A stretch of DNA of 64,000 nucleotides from contig NZ_LMXH01000001.1 of NCBI RefSeq assembly GCF_001541095.1, positions 1,700,842 to 1,764,841 of the forward strand, in the 5' to 3' direction. Below are positions 47,017 to 53,894 of this stretch, in pieces (the first letter of the stretch is position 1; the number at the start of each line of letters is the position of its first letter). The stretch is from Paenibacillus sp. FJAT-26967 (GTDB taxonomy: Bacteria > Bacillota > Bacilli > Paenibacillales > NBRC-103111). The notes beneath the pieces are model-generated. The model did not search any database, was not told the DNA's origin, and saw nothing but the letters and a program-made list of their open reading frames with translations. The translations under genes and the position numbers were made by a program.

Positions 47017-47370
47017 ATGCGCTATGATATGACCCACGAAGCGAATAATGAAGAAATTCAAAGGTGCATAGAAGAATGTTTGCTCTGCCTCAAGGCTTGC
47101 AATTATTGCTTCTCTGCTTGTCTACAGGAAGAGGATGCTTCTCACATGGCCGAATGCATCCGGCTGACTCGCGAATGTGCCGATATTTGCGCATACGCCG
47201 CATCCGCGATGTCCCGGCAGAGTCCTTTTGTCGTAGAGATTTGTAACCTGTGTGCAACTATATGTGAAATTTGCGCGAAGCAGTGTGCCGAGCATGACCA
47301 TGAGCATTGCCAGGAATGTGCCAAGGCTTGCCGCAGTTGTGCCGAGGTCTGCCGCGGAATGGCCTCTTAA
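47017..47370 (+). CDS. Four-helix cysteine-rich protein, DUF326/copper-storage type
   Basis: This 117-residue protein has 19 cysteines, at residues 17, 21, 24, 28, 31, 35, 47, 54, 58, 76, 79, 83, 86, 90, 98, 101, 105, 108 and 112, spaced three or four apart on predicted helices, with histidines near 93-97. This is the pattern of DUF326/YhjQ proteins and of copper-storage proteins (Csp), four-helix bundles lined with Cys that bind Cu(I). No signal peptide is present, so it is cytosolic like Csp3. AGGAGG precedes the ATG by nine bases. No copper transporter or CsoR gene is adjacent, so copper is an inference from the fold. Confidence 0.88.
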   Translation: MRYDMTHEANNEEIQRCIEECLLCLKACNYCFSACLQEEDASHMAECIRLTRECADICAYAASAMSRQSPFVVEICNLCATICEICAKQCAEHDHEHCQECAKACRSCAEVCRGMAS

Positions 47371-47382
47371 ACAATATAAACA

Positions 47383-47411
47383 AAAAGAACCCGATCCGGG
47401 TTCTTTTTTTA
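47383..47411 (+). terminator. Intrinsic terminator after the Cys-rich gene
   Basis: AAAAGAACCC and GGGTTC arms with a GATCC-type loop are followed by TTTTTTT. Confidence 0.88.
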
Positions 47412-47496
47412 TTGGTCAGCCATTAAATGAAAGAATTCTAGAAGAGAAAGCGGAATAAGGAGGAGCAACGGAAAATTTATCGAAATTTATTATACG

Positions 47497-47523
47497 GAAA
47501 AAGCACCTCCTAAGAGATGCTTC
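47497..47523 (-). terminator. Terminator of the minus-strand universal stress gene
   Basis: On the minus strand AAGCATCTC and GGAGGTGCTT pair with mismatches and are followed by TTT, just after the usp stop. Confidence 0.6.
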
Positions 47524-47540
47524 ACAGGTGAAAATATTAT

Positions 47541-47975
47541 TCATTTGATAACCAGAACGGGAATTTTGGCATGCTGTACAACATAATGGCTTACACTGCC
47601 CAGTACCCATTCTCTGACCCCGTTCAATCCGCGGCTGCCGATAATAATCAGGTCTCTATTCGTGCGTTCCGCATGTTCGATGATCATCCGGCCGGGATTG
47701 CCGTTCAGAATATGTACATCCGCGGGCTGTGAGAGGGAGAGAAGACGCTGTCTGGCTTCTTCCGCAATCTCTTCGGCAGCTTCATAATATTCCCCTGACA
47801 TAACAGCCGGAGTCGCAATCAGAGCTTCACCGACAACCAAGGATGGCATGCTTGCCACATGTACTACGTCCAGCACGGCGCCCGGGTTGCTCTTGGCCAG
47901 TGCTGCTGCATTCTCAAGCGCCTGCTTCGAAATCTTAGAACCGTCATATGCGCATAAAATATTCATGAATTGCAT
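47541..47975 (-). CDS. Universal stress protein (UspA family)
   Basis: The 144-residue product has the single UspA fold, beginning MNILCAYDGSKISKQALENA and carrying the ATP-binding pattern GSRGLNGVREWVLGSVS near the C terminus. Members respond to starvation and other stress; the exact role here is unknown. The start at 47975 has GAGGTG six bases upstream on the minus strand; an in-frame ATG nine bases further downstream gives MNIL and is possible. The gene is divergent from the LCP gene and points towards the Cys-rich gene. An extended -10 (TGGTATAAT) lies upstream at 48063-48071 on the minus strand. Confidence 0.93.
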   Translation of the reverse strand: MQFMNILCAYDGSKISKQALENAAALAKSNPGAVLDVVHVASMPSLVVGEALIATPAVMSGEYYEAAEEIAEEARQRLLSLSQPADVHILNGNPGRMIIEHAERTNRDLIIIGSRGLNGVREWVLGSVSHYVVQHAKIPVLVIK

Positions 47976-48062
47976 GATTCTCACCTCTTTGGCATAATAG
48001 AAAAGGAATCTGTCGAATGTTTAACTATTTTGTAACTCTTTCCTCTCCTTACCTTATATATA

Positions 48063-48071
48063 ATTATACCA
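48063..48071 (-). promoter_or_regulatory. Extended -10 promoter for the usp gene
   Basis: TGGTATAAT reads on the minus strand about 90 bases before the start. No good -35 is seen. Confidence 0.45.
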
Positions 48072-48138
48072 TCTGAATTTCCTGCTTATACATTTCTACC
48101 AACAGTTTAATTATACTCAAGAATTGAGGTTTTCTCCT

Positions 48139-49566
48139 ATGTCTGATGTCACCAACCCGAATTCATCCCCAATTTCCGCTGGTATTGGTCCGAAGCGTAA
48201 GCTAAGAAAGAAACCCAAATGGCCGCTCTGGAAAAAAATAACCGTCACCAGCGGTATCCTGGTCTTGATGTTTATTATCGGAATCGGTACCTATGTCGGT
48301 TTCCTATATTCGAAGACGGATTCCCTCATCAAGAAAGTCGGAACAACGGAAGTCGTTCCCCCTGCACAGTCAGCCAAAGTTAAACCGCTCAGCATATTGC
48401 TGATGGGTGTCGATTCCCGTGAAGAAACCGGTACTCTGAACAGTGATGTCATTATGGCGGTTACGCTCAACCCGGAAACGAAGTCTGCGACGGTCGTATC
48501 TCTGCCTCGCGATGTGGAAATGAAGCTGAAAAAGAATGGCGAATCACATAAAGCTAATTATTTTTACCCACATTTTACCCTGACTGAACCGGAAACAGCG
48601 ATGAAAAAAACGAAAGACTTTTTCGGCAGTTTTTTCGAAGTCAAGTTTGATTACATGGCAACCATCGATTTTGAGGGCTTCAAACAGATAGTAGATGAGC
48701 TGGGCGGCTTGACCTTGAATGTGGATATGGATATGAGGTATGTAGATAATTGGGACGGAACGGACATTAATTTGAAAAAAGGCGTGCAGACGCTGAACGG
48801 AAAGCAGACACTGGACTTCATCCGATATCGTAAATCAAACCGCAATACAGCGGAGTCCACGGATATTGCACGTAATGAACGGCAGCAGCAAGTTCTGAAT
48901 GAAATTGTAAAAGAACTGAAGAGTGTCGGCGGAGTTGCCAGCATCGGGGGAATTCTGGATGCGGTCGGCAACAATATGAAAACGGATATTCCATCCAGCC
49001 AGATTTATGACTTGATTACGAAATACATTACCATTGATACTCAGAACATTGAGTTTATCAGTCTTACCGGTGATTGGGTGAGTCCGTATATCGTGCTGGT
49101 CGACGAAGAGGTTGAGAAAGCCAGAGAGGCCCTCAACCTCCGTCTGGATCCGAACTGGATGCCTAGCATGAATCCGACTAATACACCTAAGAATAGTTCT
49201 GGGATAGGCAGTGAGGAGGATGGGCGATCCGTGAAGCCTACACCGACTAAGACGCCTAAACAAAGTGTGAGACCGAGCGAGTCTCCTGTGCCGACAAGGA
49301 CACCTTCTTTCAATCCGAGCATAAAGCCTTCTCCTACAACAAGCATCAACAAGGAGACGCCTAACGGTACTCAGAGACCGACTGGGTCGCCTAGGCCTAC
49401 TGATAAGCCTACTGATAAGCCTAATGATAAGCCGGATGCGGGCAAGCCTCCTGTTGAGACGACGCCCAAGCCGACAGAAGTACCTAGAGAAACCGTTAAA
49501 CCGGATGGCGGAGGGAAGGCTGTACCTACACCTAAACCTGCAACGGTGCCGGATTCTTCGAATTAA
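48139..49566 (+). CDS. LytR-CpsA-Psr family (LCP) wall-ligase protein
   Basis: LCP proteins attach teichoic acids or other glycopolymers to peptidoglycan. The 475-residue chain has a basic N terminus, one membrane segment at about residues 33-56, and an extracellular LCP domain from about 85 with LLMGVDSREETG, VVSLPRDVEMKL, VDELGGL and FIRYRKSNRNTAES, which hold the conserved arginines and aspartates. The last 130 residues are Pro, Thr, Lys and Ser rich with short repeats such as DKPTDKPNDKP, likely a disordered wall-spanning tail. GAGG at 48126-48129 supports ATG 48139. It is alone on a transcription unit with a strong terminator. Confidence 0.94.
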   Translation: MSDVTNPNSSPISAGIGPKRKLRKKPKWPLWKKITVTSGILVLMFIIGIGTYVGFLYSKTDSLIKKVGTTEVVPPAQSAKVKPLSILLMGVDSREETGTLNSDVIMAVTLNPETKSATVVSLPRDVEMKLKKNGESHKANYFYPHFTLTEPETAMKKTKDFFGSFFEVKFDYMATIDFEGFKQIVDELGGLTLNVDMDMRYVDNWDGTDINLKKGVQTLNGKQTLDFIRYRKSNRNTAESTDIARNERQQQVLNEIVKELKSVGGVASIGGILDAVGNNMKTDIPSSQIYDLITKYITIDTQNIEFISLTGDWVSPYIVLVDEEVEKAREALNLRLDPNWMPSMNPTNTPKNSSGIGSEEDGRSVKPTPTKTPKQSVRPSESPVPTRTPSFNPSIKPSPTTSINKETPNGTQRPTGSPRPTDKPTDKPNDKPDAGKPPVETTPKPTEVPRETVKPDGGGKAVPTPKPATVPDSSN

Positions 49567-49582
49567 TTTCAGGATTAAAGTT

Positions 49583-49617
49583 AAGAACGCTGCTGAATGG
49601 TATCAGCAGCGTTCTTT
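49583..49617 (+). terminator. Intrinsic terminator after the LCP gene
   Basis: AAGAACGCTGCTGA and TCAGCAGCGTTCTT form a perfect 14-base stem with a six-base loop. Confidence 0.85.
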
Positions 49618-49747
49618 GCTGCGATTTTTCGTGCTGCAAAGCTGTAGGGCCTGGTTAAAAAATATTTCCTGCAAATAACCTGTGTTATTTTCGGGGAGCG
49701 GGGGTAATATCAGCAGGAGAACGATTCTAGTATTGGAGGTGTTCGTG

Positions 49748-50161
49748 ATGAGCAAACATATACAAGCTTATTTTCGTACAGAGAACGATGCAGAAGATGT
49801 TCGGATCCGGCTCCAAACCTATCAGGCTGAACAGATTGAGGTTGGAGAAACGGAAGGATTAGACCGTCAGACGGGTATTCTGGCGCCATTCGGATATGCA
49901 GGAACCTCTGGCAATATAGCTGTTCCCGGAACGCCTGTCGGAACCTCATCGGGACCTGCCGGTTTTGCAGCCGTAAATAATGGCGAGGCGGAGCATGATC
50001 CCGACAAAATAGTCCGGGGTCAGAATGATAGCTTGTTTGGCGGAGACGATGACTACGAGAACTTGCGATATGTTCTGTCGGCCAAAGTGCCGGAGAACGA
50101 TTATCAAGAAATCGTCGAGTTGATCCGTAACAACAACGGCTATGTAGAGAAAATGGATTAA
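49748..50161 (+). CDS. Small acidic protein of unknown function
   Basis: I do not recognise this 137-residue protein with certainty. It starts MSKHIQAYFRTENDAEDVRI and has a middle part rich in Gly, Ala and Pro and an end ENDYQEIVELIRNNNGYVEKMD; the ends look like two strand-helix units of a ferredoxin-like fold joined by a flexible linker, as in YflT-type general stress proteins, but this is inference. GGAGGT lies six bases before ATG 49748, while the longer frame to 49682 has no ribosome binding site. It is followed by a DJ-1 family gene 54 bases later, so the two may be co-transcribed. Confidence 0.75.
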   Translation: MSKHIQAYFRTENDAEDVRIRLQTYQAEQIEVGETEGLDRQTGILAPFGYAGTSGNIAVPGTPVGTSSGPAGFAAVNNGEAEHDPDKIVRGQNDSLFGGDDDYENLRYVLSAKVPENDYQEIVELIRNNNGYVEKMD

Positions 50162-50215
50162 ATCTAAGCGAAATAAGTAATATACATCTAGAATAACTGA
50201 AGGAGTGGAAAAATC

Positions 50216-50728
50216 ATGAGTAAAAAAATCGCATTTCTGCTGGCATCGCAATTTGAAGATTCCGAAATGAAGGAACCGTACGATAAGTTAAAGGAAGATG
50301 GCCATGAAGTCGTCATTGTCGGGCTCAAAAAAGGTGAACTGCTGACCGGTAAGAATCAAAAAGCAGAATATACCTCAGACCAGGGCATTGATGATGTGAA
50401 GCCGGATGAATTCGATGCAGTAGTTATTCCGGGAGGATCATCTCCTGAAGCACTGCGTATGAATCCAGGAATTCAGAATTTCGTCAAGAAATTCGATGAA
50501 GCGGGTAAAACGATCGCGGCCATTTGTCACGGTCCGCAGATTCTAATGAGCGCGGATCTATTAAAGGGCCGCACTCTTACCAGCTATCCTCCGCTTCAGG
50601 ACGATGTTCAGAATGCGGGAGGAAAGTTCGTTGATGAGGAAGTTGTCGTCGACAAGAACCTGATTACGTCCCGTACTCCTAAAGATGAGCCCGCTTTTAT
50701 TGCCGCAATCAAAAGCGCTCTTCAATAA
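50216..50728 (+). CDS. DJ-1/PfpI family protein (type 1 amidotransferase-like)
   Basis: The 170-residue product has the DJ-1/PfpI fold with the nucleophile elbow cysteine C104 in AAICHGPQIL and the acidic partner in ASQFEDSEMKEP near residues 14-17, plus VVIPGGSSPEALR. Members act as proteases, chaperones or glyoxalase and deglycase-like enzymes; the last is disputed. The ATG has GGAGTGG upstream. Its place after the small acidic protein and before a terminator suggests a two-gene stress unit. Confidence 0.93.
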   Translation: MSKKIAFLLASQFEDSEMKEPYDKLKEDGHEVVIVGLKKGELLTGKNQKAEYTSDQGIDDVKPDEFDAVVIPGGSSPEALRMNPGIQNFVKKFDEAGKTIAAICHGPQILMSADLLKGRTLTSYPPLQDDVQNAGGKFVDEEVVVDKNLITSRTPKDEPAFIAAIKSALQ

Positions 50729-50738
50729 AGCTTGGAAC

Positions 50739-50768
50739 GCCCGCAGGCCAAAAGGCTTGCGGGCTTTC
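50739..50768 (+). terminator. Intrinsic terminator after the DJ-1 gene
   Basis: GCCCGCAGGCC and GGCTTGCGGGC arms enclose a four-base loop; a TTTCTTG tract follows. Confidence 0.85.
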
Positions 50769-50814
50769 TTGTATTTCCATTATGATTAGGGTATCCCACT
50801 TTTGAAGGAGACTA

Positions 50815-51441
50815 TTGACTCCCATGCTGTTTGTCCGTAATGAAAGTTTCAAGGAATACATAAGAAGATACCCGGTAACGAGTCTGATTGCGCTTGTGCA
50901 TGTGGTTTTGTTTATCTTAATGGAAATCAAAGGGTCCTCTGTGAGTACGAGGACACTGCTTGATTTCGGGGCTTTATATTCTGTGCCTGGCTATCTGCCG
51001 CCTGAGTGGTGGCGTTTTTTCACTGCGATGTTCCTGCATATCGGGTTGTCTCATCTTTTGTTCAATACCTTTGCGCTGATCATTTTTGCTCCACCGCTGG
51101 AGAGAATGCTCGGAAGCGCCCGCTATGCCGCTTTTTACATCATTAGCGGAGCGCTGGGAAGCGCCATCTCCTTTATGCTTCATACGGATCAGTACGTTGC
51201 CGCAGGAGCTTCGGGAGCCATTTACGGCCTGTATGCGGCTTACTTGTATCTGTGTATTTTCCGCAGACAGTTCCTGGATCAGGGAACGAGACAGACGATT
51301 GTGATCATTCTCGTAAGCGGTCTGCTGTTCTCCTTCATCGTGCCTAACGTTGATTTGTATACTCATCTGGGCGGTTTCGCGGCGGGCTTTGTGCTGTTCG
51401 CACTGATTGTTGAGATCCTGAAGCGCAAAGACAGAAAGTAA
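50815..51441 (+). CDS. Rhomboid-family intramembrane serine protease
   Basis: Rhomboids cut membrane proteins with a Ser-His dyad inside the bilayer. The 208-residue protein has about six membrane segments, the catalytic serine S133 in GASGAIYG, and the histidine H184 in YTHLGGFAAGF; the conserved H-x-N of helix 2 is seen as SHLLFN. The TTG 50815 is four bases from AAGGAG and ATG 50824 is 13 bases away, so the start is uncertain by three residues. A strong hairpin follows at 51448-51494. The substrate is unknown. Confidence 0.93.
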   Translation: MTPMLFVRNESFKEYIRRYPVTSLIALVHVVLFILMEIKGSSVSTRTLLDFGALYSVPGYLPPEWWRFFTAMFLHIGLSHLLFNTFALIIFAPPLERMLGSARYAAFYIISGALGSAISFMLHTDQYVAAGASGAIYGLYAAYLYLCIFRRQFLDQGTRQTIVIILVSGLLFSFIVPNVDLYTHLGGFAAGFVLFALIVEILKRKDRK

Positions 51442-51447
51442 GTGATA

Positions 51448-51494
51448 GAAGACCATGACTCCCATCCGAAAAAGAATTAGGGAGCATGGTCTTC
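51448..51494. terminator. Long hairpin after the rhomboid gene
   Basis: GAAGACCATGACTCCC and GGGAGCATGGTCTTC pair with one mismatch, but the T tract is poor. It could act as a terminator or as an RNA stability element. Confidence 0.6.
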
Positions 51495-51675
51495 TGTATT
51501 CATTCACATAATACCCGTCAGACAGGATGGCTAGAGACCTGAGTATCCTTACTCTTCGTTTGCGAAGGCTTCGAGAGTTTAGTTGGTCGTTTGGGAGCGG
51601 GAAGCCGGACGTGTTATGATAAAAAGAACGGTACACGAAATTAACAGCTATAAAACGGATGAAAAGGGGATTGGA

Positions 51676-52767
51676 ATGAACGAGAGATTAAAGCAACTAA
51701 CGGGATATATGGAACAAAATTCACTGGATGCGGTTATCATTACGCTTCCTAGACATGTATATTATTTGACGGGTTTTGCATCTGACCCGCATGAACGTTT
51801 CCTCGGGCTGGTCTTGGTTAACGGTCAAGATCCGTTTCTGCTCGTACCTGCTCTGGATGAAGAAGCGGCGGTTCAGGCTTCTTCCGTCAAACGAGTTCAT
51901 ACTCATCAGGACACGGATTCCGCCTATGAAATTCTTCAAGGCTTGCTGCCTGCGGGACTGGATGCGGTTGGGATCGAAGCCGAGCAGTGGACGCTCAGCC
52001 GTTATGAACAGCTGCGCGGTTCCGTGAAGGCCGGGCGTTTTACTGCGGTGGATGAACAGCTGCGCAATATGCGGGTGATTAAAACACCCGAAGAGGTCGT
52101 GCTTATGCGGCGGGCAGCTGAGGTCGTTGAGGAGGTACTGCGGCGGGGCCTGGAGAAAGTAAAAATCGGCACAGCAGAGATCGATATTGTCGCCGAACTG
52201 GAATATCAAATGAAGAAATTAGGTGCACAAGGCCCGTCTTTCTCTACGATGGTATTGACGGGAGCGGCTTCAGCACTGCCGCATGGCGTGCCGGGTTCAC
52301 GCATCATTAACCAGGGGGACTTGCTGCTCTTTGATCTTGGAGTCTACCTGAACGGGTACGCTTCGGATATCACCCGGACGTTCATCGTCGGAGAAGCTTC
52401 GGACGAGCAGCGGCGGATATACGAAACAGTTCTTGCAGGCAACCGTGCCGGGATCGAAGCTGTCCGTCCGGGTGCCACATTCGCTTCTGTGGATGCGGCT
52501 GCCCGCAGCACGATCGAAGAGGCTGGTTACGGTGTTTATTTTAACCACAGGCTCGGTCACGGGCTCGGGCTAGATGTTCACGAATATCCTTCTGTGCATG
52601 GCCGCAATGAAGAGGTACTCAGAGCGGGGATGACTTTTACAATTGAGCCGGGAATTTATGTACAGGGAACTGGAGGCGTAAGGATCGAAGATGAGGTGCT
52701 GGTCACCGATTCGGGTGTAGATGTGCTGACTTCATTCCCCAAAGATCTTACGATAATAAGCGGGTAG
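51676..52767 (+). CDS. M24-family aminopeptidase (Xaa-Pro type)
   Basis: The enzyme removes an N-terminal residue ahead of proline or a dipeptide C-terminal proline. The 363-residue chain has an N-terminal creatinase-like domain and a pita-bread domain with the five metal ligands D220, D231, H295, E324 and E338, in LLLFDLGVY, SDITRTF, GHGLGLDVHEYP, FTIEPGIY and RIEDEVLVT. ATG 51676 has AAAAGGGG seven bases upstream; the longer frame to 51583 has no ribosome binding site and gives a non-family N terminus. It is a single gene. Confidence 0.94.
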   Translation: MNERLKQLTGYMEQNSLDAVIITLPRHVYYLTGFASDPHERFLGLVLVNGQDPFLLVPALDEEAAVQASSVKRVHTHQDTDSAYEILQGLLPAGLDAVGIEAEQWTLSRYEQLRGSVKAGRFTAVDEQLRNMRVIKTPEEVVLMRRAAEVVEEVLRRGLEKVKIGTAEIDIVAELEYQMKKLGAQGPSFSTMVLTGAASALPHGVPGSRIINQGDLLLFDLGVYLNGYASDITRTFIVGEASDEQRRIYETVLAGNRAGIEAVRPGATFASVDAAARSTIEEAGYGVYFNHRLGHGLGLDVHEYPSVHGRNEEVLRAGMTFTIEPGIYVQGTGGVRIEDEVLVTDSGVDVLTSFPKDLTIISG

Positions 52768-52872
52768 GGCGATAAAATTATAACAAGGCCAGACTTCTTC
52801 ATCCGGATTAATTCTTTCCTCATACGGTTAAACATAAGATAGAAGCGAATGAGATGGGAGGAAGAGACAGGG

Positions 52873-53655
52873 ATGGAGAAGACAAGAAAAGCACTAAATA
52901 TCATCGCACTTTTGGCAGTGCTTGTCGTAAACACGCTGGCGCAGACACTTCCGATCAATGGGATGACCCCCGGGGATGTGTCGGATCGTTATCCTACTTT
53001 AGTCACACCGGCCGGATACGTGTTCTCAATTTGGTCCGTGATTTATATCGGATTAATCGGATTTATCGTGTATCAAGCACGCCGCGATACAGGGTCAAGA
53101 CCGCCGGTAGAAAGGATTAGCTACTGGTTTATCCTCAGCTGCGCTCTGAATATAACGTGGATTTTCGTCTGGCACCACCTTCTTATCGGCTGGAGTGTCG
53201 TAGTCATGATCGCCCTGCTGGTTACCTTGATTTCGCTGTACCATCGCATCCGGTACGGAAGAGAATCAAGAGCCATCGGAGAGTATTGGCTCGTTCAGGT
53301 TCCGTTCAGCCTATATCTTGCTTGGATTTGCGTGGCGACTATAGTGAATGTTACTGTATTTCTCAAAAATTCCGGATGGGACGGTTGGGGGATTTCTTCA
53401 GAAAGCTGGGCCGTTATTCTGCTTATCTTCGCAACGGGGCTTGCTTTAACGTTTAGTTTTAAACGAAAAGATGTTCCTTTTGCAATCGTGTTTATATGGG
53501 CGTTTATCGGCATTGGCGCTGAACACGGGAGTGTTCCCGTGGTACGCAATACAGCTTGGATTTTGGCAGGTATCCTTGGAGTGTATGCGGTATTCTTGCT
53601 GTTCAAGGCTTTGCGGGACCGTAAACGGTGGGATCAGTCCTATGTCCATTCCTAA
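52873..53655 (+). CDS. Long TspO/MBR-like tryptophan-rich membrane protein
   Basis: The 260-residue product has about seven or eight membrane segments and tryptophans in SIWSVIYIG, NITWIFVWHHLL and other segments. The segment PAGYVFSIWSVIYIG resembles the TspO motif region of the family, but bacterial TspO is about 160 residues and five helices, so this is the longer tryptophan-rich relative. Ligands such as tetrapyrroles are proposed for TspO; that is not shown here. GGGAGG lies ten bases before ATG 52873. A terminator follows, then an unrelated unit. Confidence 0.78.
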   Translation: MEKTRKALNIIALLAVLVVNTLAQTLPINGMTPGDVSDRYPTLVTPAGYVFSIWSVIYIGLIGFIVYQARRDTGSRPPVERISYWFILSCALNITWIFVWHHLLIGWSVVVMIALLVTLISLYHRIRYGRESRAIGEYWLVQVPFSLYLAWICVATIVNVTVFLKNSGWDGWGISSESWAVILLIFATGLALTFSFKRKDVPFAIVFIWAFIGIGAEHGSVPVVRNTAWILAGILGVYAVFLLFKALRDRKRWDQSYVHS

Positions 53656-53677
53656 ACAGCATCGTTATTCACCAGGA

Positions 53678-53704
53678 AAGCTTCCTTCGGGAGGCTTTTT
53701 TTAT
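53678..53704 (+). terminator. Intrinsic terminator after the TspO-like gene
   Basis: AAAGCTTCC and GGAGGCTTT arms with a TTCG tetraloop are followed by TTTTT. The remaining 190 bases to the next gene show no coding frame I can support. Confidence 0.9.
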
Positions 53705-53894
53705 GTGGTTTAGAAGCTTGTCCCACAATTAAAAGACGGATGATAAGAAAAATAATTTGGATTGGGAATCAGTGGGGACAATTAAAGGGAAGGTTAAACG
53801 AGCAAACCATATTGCGGTTACTATACCCGGGTGGAAGCCTACATAAACTTGTGAGCGGATTGCAGCTTGATTTTAAACAACGAGCAGGAGGAAG

